This document shows positions 53,870-64,000 of a stretch of 64,000 nt of DNA, one piece after another (within the stretch, counting starts at the first letter, position 1; each line of letters starts with the position of its first letter). This DNA is from Dipteris shenzhenensis (Eukaryota > Polypodiophyta > Polypodiopsida > Gleicheniales): assembly GCA_047967505.1 (NCBI GenBank), contig CM106538.1. The stretch is one strand, 5' to 3'. The notes under the pieces are model-generated. The model was not told where the DNA came from and made no database searches. It saw only the letters and a list, made by a program, of their open reading frames with translations. The translations under genes and the position numbers were made by a program.

Positions 53870-54900
53870 TGTGGGTTTTTTCCGTTTCTCTTCTACCTCT
53901 GCTTCTTCCATCTTCTCCAGTTCCTCCTCACCTCCCCCTCTTCAGGTACTCCCTCCACCCCTTTTTCTCGTCGCTTTATCAATTCGTTGAGTCTCGCTAC
54001 CGCACCAGAGGGAACGTAACAGCGGGGAATCGGAGACCTTTCCTCCCCTTTCTCATTGCCGGAACCGGCGGCACGGAGGGAGAGCAGCGGTTCTTGTTCG
54101 CGCAGGTAGACAGCGAGTGTTATTATGCAAAGACTCGAAGATGACCGCGGCGGAGAGAGAGAGATTGTAGCGGAGAGGAAGACTGAGGGATAGCCTTTAC
54201 TGAGACAGAAAGGAGAGCCTTGCGGAGATTGTGAAGCAGAGGAAGACTATGACACTGCAGGAGTATCAACCCCAATGCGCACAAGGACGCTTGGGGGGGC
54301 GGAAAGAGAGACAGAGACAGAGACAGAGACAGAGACAGACAGAGCTCCAGGAAGAACTATGTTAATTTGTGGCATGCTGATCGCTTCTAAAGGTGTCGGT
54401 GGCTTCAGGCGGAAGAGCTGCGGGTCAATTTGCGCATGAAAATCGTTTCCTTTCTACTCCATGGTTGTGTGTTTCTCTTTTCTGCACTCGCTTTTTGTGC
54501 ATAGAAGAAAAATGGAGTTTTACCCCGTCAGTCGTCGTAAAAATGGCCAACAATCATACCTTTTAATATCGTTAGTTGTCGCCGAAATGTCCGATTCGTA
54601 CTATGCGTTCCCACCCTTTTTGTTTTGTCTTGAAGGCCCTTGTACGGCCGAACAAATCCTGCGTCCTCCCCATTCGATGGTAATTAATGAAGTGTGACGG
54701 ATTACAGAAAATGTTGGTTTGCTGAATAAGTTTCAGTGGTATTGAATCTGAACCGAGCTACGCTGTGTTTTGCAGGGCTCGATAAAAAGAGGATTAATTT
54801 GTACATACAAATTGTAACGGCAAAACTGGATACGTGTGTTAGAAATCTGAGTTTCGTGCAGCATCTTGCTGTGTTGAACACCAACGAAAGTAGATTGGAA
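53870..54900 (+). other. 5' untranslated exon(s) and leader intron of host gene
   Basis: The C/T-rich leader starts near 53870. CGCGCAG|GTAGACAG gives a donor after 54105 and GTTTTGCAG|GGCTCG an acceptor at 54775, so a leader intron 54106-54775 is plausible. The downstream untranslated part of exon 2 would be 54776-54900. A hexamer run of AGAGAC lies in the intron (54307-54345). These borders rest on splice consensus only. Confidence 0.45.
54303..54346. repeat. (AGAGAC)n microsatellite
   Basis: About six units, in the presumed leader intron. Confidence 0.85.
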
Positions 54901-56523
54901 ATGAGTGACATGGGAAGGTTTAGAGCTGGACTTCAGGCTGATGCATGTGAAGAAGTCATTTGTCCCAAGCCTCAAAGAATGCCTCTCATTTCTTGTTGCG
55001 CTCCTGAGCTTCTCAAGCCTAAGCGTCAGTGGCAAAGGTACGGAAAAGTACTGAGTTCGATTACGTGCTTTTTTTAATGCTTATTGAATGGTCGGTTCTG
55101 TTTGAAGAAGACCTTAGATCTAATTCGTGAGGAAAGGTCCTGCATTTTGAGACTGTTGCCTACACATTCTTAAGTTCTCTTCTGACTTTGAATTGATCTA
55201 ATGCTCAAATTTTGTCACCTTAAATCATTTTGATCGTAGAAGGTACTGCTAGTGCTTTTGAGCAGAGTTCGAGGGCTGACTGGAAGCAGGATTTCATTGT
55301 TCTGGGACATCTCTGCCCTGTGTGATGTCTCTTCTGCTGGAATTCAAGTACCAGGCCTTGAGCTACTAGTTGCTTAAAGGCTTTAAAACAAAAAAGAAGC
55401 TGGAGTTCAGAACTTGGAAACTATATCATAGAGAATAGAGTCTATGGAGGAATGTGTAAAGCTTTGTTCACACTTAAACGTCTTGGACCTGCATGAATCA
55501 CGAATACAGCTTTGACATTGAGTTTATCCAAGTATAATGCAGTTTTGCTGTGGTATGTGTGTGTGAAGCAAGTCAAAGGGTGATAATACTCTTCAACAGT
55601 GCATTGTTGCTATTTCATCAAGTTTGTACTTGCCTGTGCCATTTACAGCAAATTGGCTGTGCAACTGCCAATATCTCTACTCTATTACTTGTCATCAATA
55701 ATCTTTTCTTCCATGATTACTGGTAATAGTTTCTCTTTTGACTGTATTGTTGTGTATGCCGGCTCTGAAGGAGGCGATGATCATGAAGATCAGAAATGTA
55801 CTTGAAGGTGTAAGTTGGAGCCCTCACAAACAAAACTTTGTAGCTATCACCTCCACTGAAACTGAATGTATGGCTGTTTGCTATTCTACCACGAAACACA
55901 AATGACATCTCATCATAGCCAGGCTTCTTCATGTAATCTTTCACATTTTAGAAACCTGTGGGGTCTCTCATGGGGTTTGCACACAGTTGTGACCTAGTCA
56001 CCAGTAAAACCAAACTCAGCCAATCCTCAATGCTCCAGATGCAGCCCACTGGTGAGCTGCAAAGCTTGTATTATGTTACTTTAAAGGGTTGCAACATGAA
56101 GGTATCATCTATTAAACTTACAGATGGAGGTTGCTTGCTGTAGCCAACCCTCCCGTAGTGGAAGGTTATGTCTAGGAATCACTCAATGGGTAAACAAATC
56201 TCACTATGTCTCATGCCAAAAACAAAATAGAATGCACAAAATAGGCAAACCCTATTGGCACTCCCACCTCCACAGTGCACCTCTAACTTTGTTGACCTGT
56301 GTGCTCCAAAGCAGGCTGGCAAAGATATGAATGGGGCCCTTTTATAGGGCTGGAATGCCTCCCAGACTGGCCAACTAGTCTATTCACTCGCGCGTGCACA
56401 CACACACATGGGCCCTTTTATAGGGCCAAAATGCCCCCCAGACCGGCCAAAAAGTATGTTCCTGCAGCTTCACACACACATGCGTGCTCATGCATGCACA
56501 CATGCCCTCACCCGCGTCTGCAT

Positions 56524-56569
<46 letters not shown>

Positions 56570-58648
56570 GTGTGCGTGCATTCTGGAATGCCCCCGACTG
56601 ACCCACCAATCTGTTCCTGCAGCTTTACGCATGCATGCGTGCACACCTTTTTTGGGGTGAAATCACATGTGCAAGCGCACACACTAGACGGGCACACGCA
56701 CACATGCTCTGGGCTGCCCTAGTCTGTGCTCATACTGACCCGCCAGCCCGACCACTGGGCACCTGTACAACCAATCCAGTCTGCAGTCCATGCAGACTGT
56801 CCACTGTCCTCTGATCCTTGCTGCTGGTGACCTGTCAGCATGCTCTGCCAACATGCCCTGCCTACAAGTATGCTGGCAGCCCCAAACAGGCTGCTCCACA
56901 CGTGCTGCTGCGGTTGCTACCTCCTCAGCCCTCTTCTAGGCTTGTGCAGTAGCCACATATGATGCCCATGCCCACATGGCAGCCTGCATGCTGCCTATGT
57001 GGCAGCTCTGCTTCGCTTTCCGTGGCAGCCTTCTTCTCCACCCACGTGGATTCTCACTGACACAATCCCTCTCTGAGATTATCCTCTCCCATGTCCTCCT
57101 CGTACAGGGGCTCACCTGTGGGGTTCATGTTCTCTAATCATGCACCACAACTTTTTGCATATGCTGACTCCAATCAGGGCGGTAATTATACCGATCAGAA
57201 ATCTACTTGGCGATCAGAAATCTACCTGAAAGTATGTCTTCCTTCACATTGGCTCCCACAAACAAAACTTTGTAGCTCTTTCCTCCACTGAACTGAATAT
57301 ATGGCTGTTTTCTATACATAAATGGCTTTACAAGCTCATGCAAGGACTCAGTATTGTTGTTACAAATTCAGGCCCTTACAACCACCCTGAGGGATGCATC
57401 TGCACCATAAAGAATGGGGGTCCCACAGGTAGACTAAATACATTGACACTTGATAGCATTATGCCTGGGGTCTTGTTCAAGTTGGCAAACTCCAAGTGCA
57501 GTATTGACTCAACAGCGTCATGTTAGCTGATCTGTTTATGAAACCCCTCATTTGCATTGCTCCATTTCCTCTTGGATCAAAGGTGTCTTGTGGCAGTGGT
57601 GATCTATTGGAATGCAACTAATGGTCTTTTACCAACTTACTGCCTTGCTAGGTATGCAATTTTGTTGTAGGAGTTCTTGGGAAGTTTACAATTCGTAGAC
57701 AGCTAGAGTGGCTTCTTGATGCAATCTTTCACTTTTACCAACTTGTCGGTTTTCATTGTTTCGATGCCACCACAATGTTTTCCAGCTTTCTCTTCTTCGT
57801 CATCTCACCACTTTAGTCTCCTTGCCTTGGCTAGAATCATCATGACTCTTTGAGAACCACCTAGGTTGTCTGTTGGACATCTGCCATTTCTGTAGAGCAA
57901 CATCTATGACAAAATCTCTGATGGCTGATCTGCAATGCAAGCATACAATGTGCATTCTAGAGCCTTGAAACTGTAACGCTAATATGACCCTGAGTTGATA
58001 TTTTGTAACATTATGGCGAATCATAATGCGACTTGACACATTTGTCTGTACATGAGTGTGAAATATATTTGCAGATTCATGACTGATGATTGTCTTTACT
58101 TTGTAACCTTGTGGGCATCATAATGCAACAAATTCCACTTGACACTTTTGTATGTACATGATGAGTGTGAAATATGTTTGCAGATTCATGACTGATAATT
58201 GTCTTTATTTTGACAGCCCTTCTTCTCGAATACCTGAATGTGAGGCTGGATACGAGATACTGGAAATTTTCCTGAACATGGTGGGCTTTGCATTTGTCTG
58301 GATACTAATGCTTGAGTTTTCATGAATAGCAAGGAAAACACAATCAAATTTTGCATTTTTATGATTGTGGGCTAACATATTTAGTATTATCTTGTACAGA
58401 ATGTTTGTGGCGAGTCCCCAAAATTTGGATGCTCACCCCCGTACTTTTTGGATTCACCACCCAGCCGTGCTGGTAATCCCATTGTACATGATGTGCAGTT
58501 TTGTTATCCAAGGTCTCCCCCACCCACGGTCCTTACTGATCCAAAATCTCGCAGCAGGCTATCCCTCACTCCTAGTCCATCCATTCGAATCGAAGGGTTT
58601 GACTGTTCCCACCGCGATTCACGGTGTGGTGTTCCGGCCATTGCATAG
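54901..58648 (+). CDS. Host gene: small plant-type protein, three coding exons
   Basis: Exons: 54901-55037 (starts MSDMGRFRAGLQ, has EEVICPKPQRMPL), 58184-58280 (RFMTDNCLYFDSPSSR, ECEAGYEILEIFLNM) and 58400-58648 (FGCSPPYFLDSPPSRAGNP, DVQFCYPRSPPP, stop TAG). Donors GT at 55038 and 58281, acceptors AG at 58182-58183 and 58398-58399. Phases agree throughout, giving 483 nt and 160 residues. A second in-phase acceptor before 58217 would shorten exon 2 by 11 codons. The CSPPYF..SPPSRAGNP block and ICPKP resemble a family of small uncharacterised plant proteins. It is Ser/Pro-rich, probably disordered, with no signal peptide or membrane segment. Function unknown. No inactivating change seen. Confidence 0.75.
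55735..55925 (+). pseudogene. Ty1/copia RNase H fragment in intron, first
   Basis: VSWSPHKQNFVAITSTETEC reads at about 55808-55870, matching the copia RNase H block ISWSS.KQ..VALSSTEAEY, preceded by a degraded YADSDW..D..D.KST block (GSEGGDDHEDQKCT). The fragment is on the same strand as the host gene. Confidence 0.7.
56320..56470. repeat. Tandem repeat of about 75 bp
   Basis: GGGCCCTTTTATAGGGC occurs at about 56333 and 56410, each followed by AATGCC, CCCAGAC and GGCCAA. A third, partial and diverged unit (GGAATGCCCCCGACTGACCC) lies at 56584. The region between is rich in CACACA and GCATGC words. Confidence 0.7.
56526..56567. repeat. (CT)n microsatellite
   Basis: About 20 CT dinucleotides, followed by CACGTG. 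Confidence 0.95.
57120..57600 (+). pseudogene. Ty1/copia RNase H and C-terminus in intron, second
   Basis: FAYADSNQGGNYTDQKST carries the first RNase H Asp region. IGSHKQNFVALSSTE follows in another frame, and MLADLFMKPL near 57525 matches the VADLLTKPL block near the copia C-terminus. Stops and frameshifts are present. It is a different copy from the fragment at 55.8 kb or a tandem partner of it. Confidence 0.75.
58019..58216. repeat. Duplicated 3' splice-site region of the large intron
   Basis: 58032-58103 and 58138-58216 are about 90 percent alike (CTTGACAC, GTACATGA, GAGTGTGAAATAT, TTTGCAGATTCATGACTGAT, TTGTCTTTA). The unit contains the acceptor TTTGCAG and the first codons of coding exon 2. 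The upstream copy diverges at CTTTGTAACC and has no open continuation, so it is a decoy or a worn-out duplicate. Confidence 0.75.
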
Positions 58649-59180
58649 CTAGCCTTCCAGCCTCAATTAGGTTTTTGAGGTCACGAGCAGATGAGGGCTT
58701 GTATTTTCTGTAAGCCGTACTGTTTATCCTCGATGTTATGTGTGCAGTACAGTATTGTATTATAGTCTAATCAACAACTATGTTTTACCTGATACCGGAA
58801 TGGGGCATCCAGATGTTTTGTGAGAGGATACGAGGTAGTACTAACCCACTAGAGATGTGTATTCTTCAGCTGAACTTGCCTGATGGTTAAACAGCAGCCT
58901 TCTTGCCTCATTTTTCCTTAGACATTAGTCTAGATGCAGTGAGAATCCTTGTTAAAACTTCTCCAAATTTTCTGCCCCTGCTGTGTGCAAAAAGGAAACA
59001 TGTAATTATTGTAAACATTCTGAAGAGATTTTATAAATTTCTCTGGCCTGCTACAGGCCCTTTGTACAAAATGGAAAGTTTTGTTCATTTGATTGTAAGC
59101 CTTCATTGTGTGTCAAGTACTGTAGGCTCTTGTGCTTCTCTTGTTATTTTGAGACAAGCATCTGTGTTGTGCATTGTTTG
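58649..59180 (+). other. Presumed 3' untranslated region of host gene
   Basis: No frame of interest follows the stop. T-rich and G/T-rich words (TTGTATTTTCTGTAAGCC, TGTATTGTATTATAG) fit a plant 3' end, but I cannot place the polyadenylation site. Confidence 0.4.
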
Positions 59181-60425
59181 AGATGAATGGTCAGTGCGAG
59201 GCAAGTCTTCAGACGAGGAAGCATGATTTGTCTGCATGGCTAGCATCAGCCCTGCATGTAGAAAAGGTGGTTTTGAAATTCGTTCTCTGTATCTGCAATT
59301 CACTTGATTCATTGCAGAGAAAAAAATTAATGCACGTGTGGCACTAACAATGTTATTGCCGATTGAGGTGTGGGTGATAATCATTGCTTAGTATAAAATC
59401 AACATTTATGTGTTTGGCAAGAACAACATGTGGATCAGATTCTAATAGCCACATAAAGAGGTTAGAATGTAGTCTCTTAAGCATTGAATGAAGTGTCCTA
59501 ATCAAGGAAAGCTATATGTGCCCCAAAAGAGTTAGTGTTTGCAAGCAGTTAATACCACCCTATTATCAAGTGAGCTAACCATGATTAGCAATAGTCATTA
59601 TGCCATCCTTACTACCATAGACGAATTAGGAGTGTTTCACTAAGATCACCATAAGATTTTTGCAAATTTTCTTAACCCTACTCTTGATGAAAGGTTAGAT
59701 TTGTTGTAAGAAGTTAGCCTCTTTGTTCATAACCTCCATTCTCTCCTTTACAAGTTGATCCTCATCTCAATAATGTGACATTTTCTTGTTTAGTCTTGTT
59801 ATGCATTTAAGGTGAGTCTTTCTTTTGGTCAAGTGTATCCTAAGTTTTGCTTGCTGTATACGAGCACCAAATTCAATCTCTCTCTCTCGAAGATATTTGA
59901 CATCAATGCTACATCCTTTGGCCCTATGTTAAAAGATCCTTAGAATGTTGTGTTATGAACAAGTTTGCATTCAACCAATTCTTCCATTTGATTAATCATG
60001 TTAATGAAATAAGGCTTTATTGTTGTTGATCCAGATACGAAGCTCAACTATTCATCATTGTTAGTCTACAATTGTCCTAAAAACAATGATGGATGAGTTT
60101 GGGGATCTTCCTCTAGATGTATGTTCATCAACAACCATATCAACTGCGAACAATCAAGATAATCATGTAAGAGGCAGTTGAGCATGTGGCACAATTTGTT
60201 TAACTTTATCAGCTTTTGTTGAGGTAGAACTTTAATGATGAAAGTAAAGAAATTCTTCTTGTGATCGACTTTTTTTTTTAATTTTTTTTTCAATTGTGGA
60301 TCATGCAAATCATGAAATACTGGCAATGTACCTCCAATCCAAATACAAGAGGCTAACACTATAAGAGTACCCATTGCTCCATTATGTGTAGGGGGGTGTG
60401 TGTTGAACAAAGACGAAGAGGAATA

Positions 60426-60456
<31 letters not shown>

Positions 60457-60755
60457 TCTCTCTCTATATATATGTGGGGGGGGGGGAGGGGCACTAGGGC
60501 AAGGCAAAGGGCTTTTATGGATAAGGGTTGCTCCCCGAAAGAGCTTTTTAAAAGCTTGCATCACAAAAGGCAATTGGATAATATTTCCAGGTTAAACTTT
60601 TGGATGGTACCTGGACCAATTACTAGTTGAGGCTTGTGTTTCTTACTTTGCTCAAATTTTTGGCGATTTGATTCTCCACCCAGGATGCTATCACAGCTCG
60701 GTAGGTGCTGTTTTAATTCTTTCTTGCAACAAGCCTTGCAGCTAAAGTCTCCTTT

Positions 60756-60791
<36 letters not shown>

Positions 60792-60820
60792 AAAAATGCT
60801 ATTCGAGCATGTGGAAAATG
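59181..60820. other. Intergenic stretch with GA and G runs
   Basis: No gene is supported. A minus frame 60494-60066 begins in microsatellite-derived Ser/Leu and ends without motifs. Features within: (GA)n at 60430-60456 running into CTCTCTCTATATATAT (a potential hairpin), a run of about 12 G at 60475-60487, and (AG)n at 60763-60788. Confidence 0.4.
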
Positions 60821-61245
60821 GAAATTCTAGGGTGGGATGGTCTCACAGTGTTTTATCCTATATTATTATATATGGTCAATCAAGTGTGGCAAACTCAATA
60901 GAGGCCTCCAGTTGTTGGAAGAAAGGTTTGGTGAAGCTATTCCCCAAAAAGCATGTATGTGAGTCCTTCGTGGATTAGAGACCCATTACTCTTATGCCTA
61001 TAATCTATTAGTTGGTCCCTAAGATGATTGTGGCTTGGATCAAGGGCTTTTTGCATGATGTGTTACATTCTTCTTGGTATGGTTTTATTCCCCCCCACAT
61101 ACATATTACTGATATTATTGGCGATGCCTATGTGGGGATAAAATATTCAAAGTACAGTGAGCAAGATGTTCCCCTCTTTATTACAGGTGGACATAAATCC
61201 TTCAACAGTCTAATTCTGCTCAATGTTGTGATTATTTGTTAATCC
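60820..61245 (+). pseudogene. LINE reverse transcriptase fragment, N-terminal part
   Basis: GLVKLFPKKHVCESFVD then RPITLMPIIY, LVPKMIVAWIKGFLHDVLHS, WYGFIPP and DIIGDAYVGIKYSKYSEQDV match the fingers of LINE reverse transcriptases (K.....RPI.L....YK...K....R....L...QYGF). A stop lies at 60978-60980 and the palm beginning (HKSFNSL) is degraded. The match to the family is by pattern; I cannot tell whether it belongs to the same LINE as the endonuclease at 48.4 kb. Confidence 0.65.
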
Positions 61246-61249
61246 CTTC

Positions 61250-61980
61250 TAGCCACAGGTGGGCAATGTTATGACAAATCTTCTACTGAAATTTGATGAC
61301 ACATGGTCCAAAAAATCAGCCGGAATTGTCAAAAACACAGTCAAAATTGAAGGGCTTCTCTATGGCAACCCGGTGCAACATTGCACTCTCTCTTGGTTGA
61401 GGATAATCTCTGGTATACGGCCTTCATTTCTACATAAAAATCCCCTTGGATAGAGCTACGAGCTATGCGAATTTTGGTCTCCAACTTCCATGTTTGTTGT
61501 TTGAAGAATTTTGACAGTTTTTGTTGAAGAATCCATTGCACTGACTTTGAGCAAGTGTTGGAAGTTCAAGACTTTTATTCATCTGCAAGTACTTGACTAG
61601 TTTGAAGTGATAGTTGAAGGGAGTATGCCCAAATCTTGTTGTTATTTCTAACTTCTTCAAGAAGAAGAAAACATTTTTGAGAGGTTTTATGGTTGAAATA
61701 AGTATAAATGTGTGTTGAGGTTGATGCATTGATAGGAGACTTCAGTTCTAAAAGCATTGAAGCATAACATGGTGAAGACATGCCAACATATATGGAGATG
61801 AGCAAGTATGGTATGCATATGGTGAGACAAACTTTATTGAATTCTCCTCTACAATCATGAAGTCTATGATCACTCATAGTGGTGAACAAATGGATGCAAA
61901 TATTGATGACTATGTTTCAAAGTATATTTCCTTTTGAAAATGTTTTGTACTTCGCAAGTACAACATTCTTGATGATGAGA
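61250..61980. other. Non-coding insertion between LINE reverse transcriptase pieces
   Basis: Short frames with no motifs (plus 61259-61453, minus 61889-61575). It separates two parts of what was one LINE reverse transcriptase, so it is a later insertion or highly decayed palm sequence. Confidence 0.4.
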
Positions 61981-61984
61981 TATT

Positions 61985-62275
61985 CTTGGTGACTCATGCT
62001 ACATGCATTTTGGCAGGGGATATTACAAATCATTGGACTCCTTTTTCTTTTGTACGGCAAGGTTGTACCCTTGGTGAGTTATTTTATGCCATCGCCACTC
62101 ATCCCATCCTATAATATACGGATCATTTCATAGATACAGGTGCTTTGCATGGTCTAGAGATACATGGCAGCAAACCTTTGATTGCACATGCATATGAGGA
62201 TGGTTCTTTTTTCTTACCACCGAACACTGAAAGAGATCTTTCTTACCTCATGCGTGCCTTACCTTTACGGTAGGT
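61985..62275 (+). pseudogene. LINE reverse transcriptase fragment, palm part
   Basis: FVRQGCTLGELFYAIATHPI then LHGLEIHGSKPLIAHAYEDG and FFLPP match the palm region (RQGCPLSP.LF..A..P, then G......  YADD). AYEDG stands where YADD is expected, so the catalytic Asp pair is lost. A stop separates the two parts near 62115. Confidence 0.6.
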
Positions 62276-64000
62276 AACCTAGAGAGAAGTTTTCTCTTTT
62301 GGAGCCCTTATGAAGCCACATTAGGAAAGAAGGGAACTCATTTTGGGGCCCTCTAAGAAATTCACTATTTACCTATTTTTGTTGCACTCAAAATATGGGA
62401 AATGCCATAAAATGTTAATCTAGTACGCAGGCATCACATTAAATGCATATATAAGATCCTTGATTTTCTGCGCAAAATTTGGTGATTCTGACATTGCCAA
62501 CACGTCCAATGCCAACTGGCCAAATCGTGTTTTTGTGCAAATTCCCCAATCCTGACATTTTTGCCCTATTTTGGGCCTCCGGGCATTGATTTTTTGTGTC
62601 TCTAAGGTCGATTTGGGGGTTTTGGCCCACTCTAGGCACGCTGGCGATGTCAAAATCATAAAATTATGTGCATAAAATCATCTTTTGAAGATCAAGTATG
62701 TCTCACATTATAAAATAAAAAGATTTTGAATATGACTTATTTCATATTTTTACATGGTTTTTTGTATTTTTCCAACATTACGTTGGCCCTCTTTTGATTA
62801 GTCAAGAGCCTATTTTTTCTAAACCCTAAAAGGCCCCAAAATGAGCTTCCTTTTTTCCTAAGGCTTGGCACAATTATAGGCATTGATCATCATGAAGATC
62901 TTATGGCATGAATCCTATGGATTGATTTAAGCTAATTAAACTACATGTTCCAAATTTGTGGTCCTAGCTTTTGGATTTTGATATTCCCATGCTTTTTGGG
63001 TGGAATAGTGTGTTTTCCTACATGACATACCTTATGATGTAGATCAACATTTACAAGATGCAGATGAAACCGTTTGAGAATGGAAACTATAGCATCATGA
63101 TGGACGATGGCTGCACCATTGTCTCCAGATCATGAACTTGGTTGATTGTATTAGGGAAAGAAGGATTGAGAAGGAGGTAATCCAGAGGACCTTCTTGTGA
63201 TCGTTTTGCTTCTTTCTTTCTTGACAGATTGCGACAATTCTGAAGAGTACCTGGTTTGATATTTCAACCCAGAATTTTGTAGAAATCGCACAAGGAAGTA
63301 AGAATTTTGGAGAGCTAGTTCCATCCATTTTACCAAATATCCTTTTGCACCAACTGAGAGATCAGACGTCCTCATCAACTTCTTTGGTCCCCATCCTAGA
63401 CTTGGGGTTCTTCTGAAAAATTCACCACCTGCTCCATTTCCATTTAGTCACTCTATATTTGATGACAACAATCAAAACAAAAGTGGTGAGGAAAGCAATG
63501 ATATTATGCACAACAAAGCTAGAATGTGCAATACGAATATGATTATTGACATTCAGGTAATATGTCAATCTCTTATCCATCCACGAGACTTAATTGCAAT
63601 GCTAATATTCTAAATAATCTAAATCTTGATGCCTAAGGAAGGGCCCATTCCCTCAGATTATAATTCTTTGGGTAAGGAAGTGCATCCCCTCCACATCCAC
63701 ACATTGTGTGGTTATAATAATAATATCATATATAATTATTATAAAATTAGTTTTAACTTCTTTCCTTGTCCTATATATTTTAACCACAATCTAAATTCTT
63801 ACAACATTTCTCTCTTTTGATGCATGTTTTCGATGCGAGGAAAATTTGATATCAACAGCAAAGATAGCCAAGATGGATGCAAGATCGAAGGATGACAATT
63901 CATGTGGTTGTAATTCATGTCACAATAGTATAAAGGTTGCCATTAAGGATGAATCATGATCTCTTGTGAGCTTAGACTCATTCATGTATTTCTTGGACAT
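62276..64000. other. Intergenic stretch to window end, nothing identified
   Basis: The best frames (minus 62659-62420, minus 63378-63095, plus 63626-63820) have no recognisable domain. The stretch is AT-rich after 63700. No repeat was seen. Confidence 0.4.

Larger units (their letters stand above)
55038..58183 (+). other. Large intron of host gene, filled with repeats
   Basis: GT at 55038 to AG at 58182-58183, about 3.1 kb. It contains two copia RNase H fragments, GC-rich repeated sequence with a CT microsatellite, and a duplication of its own 3' end. The first 650 bases hold nothing I recognise. Confidence 0.65.

Noticed and set aside
56384-56900. ORFs around the CT microsatellite in the intron
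   Set aside because: They are built from dinucleotide repeats and GCATGC/CACACA words and lie within an intron of the supported gene.
1-64000. CRISPR arrays, rRNA, tRNA, bacterial operons, organellar DNA insertions
   Set aside because: No direct-repeat/spacer pattern, no conserved RNA segments, no ribosome binding sites and no plastid or mitochondrial gene segments were recognised; the MCU fragment is a nuclear gene type.

Overview
This window looks like repeat-rich nuclear DNA from a land plant. The evidence is plant-type Ty1/copia elements primed by initiator tRNA-Met, a plant Ty3/gypsy element, CACTA and LINE debris, a plant-type mitochondrial calcium uniporter fragment, and one intron-containing gene with a plant-style pyrimidine-rich leader and an upstream G-box. 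Several transposase-like families here are ones I associate with large non-flowering-plant genomes (ferns, bryophytes, gymnosperms), but that is an impression. I cannot name the species. I saw no tRNA, rRNA, CRISPR array, operon or ribosome binding site.

Layout. 0.35-13.3 kb is a three-level nest: an old transposase-like gene on the minus strand, cut by a decayed Ty3/gypsy element (492-11925), whose 5' LTR is itself cut by a 2.5 kb non-autonomous LTR element (9057-11552). 13.5-17.2 kb holds tandem duplications, a 33-bp minisatellite, a broken coiled-coil ORF, a foldback and a scrap of the Ty3 LTR. 17.3-20.2 kb is a deleted Ty1/copia element carrying a 250 bp MITE in its integrase frame. 20.4-22.1 kb is a CACTA (Tnp2) remnant on the minus strand. 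22.7-25.0 kb is strongly strand-asymmetric pyrimidine then purine sequence. 27.1-27.5 kb is a mitochondrial calcium uniporter (MCU) C-terminal pseudogene.

28400-33884 is an intact Ty1/copia element: LTRs identical by eye, a GCCTT target duplication, and one uninterrupted gag-pol frame. 34.1-36.1 kb holds a 90-bp tandem array and another scrap of the Ty3 LTR. 36.7-41.1 kb is an unusual element: decayed ORFs flanked by inverted arms built from about 250-bp tandem repeats, followed by 1.2 kb of extreme AT sequence. 43.2-47.0 kb and 50.4-51.6 kb carry two decayed copies, on opposite strands, of one transposase-like family. 48.4-49.7 kb is a tandemly duplicated LINE endonuclease fragment, and 60.8-62.3 kb holds LINE reverse transcriptase pieces.

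The one convincing host gene lies at about 53.7-59 kb on the plus strand. It encodes a small protein of about 160 residues in three coding exons whose phases agree, with copia RNase H debris in its large intron. Almost everything else is transposon sequence, so there is no pathway linking the genes. The relationships are those of insertion order and decay.
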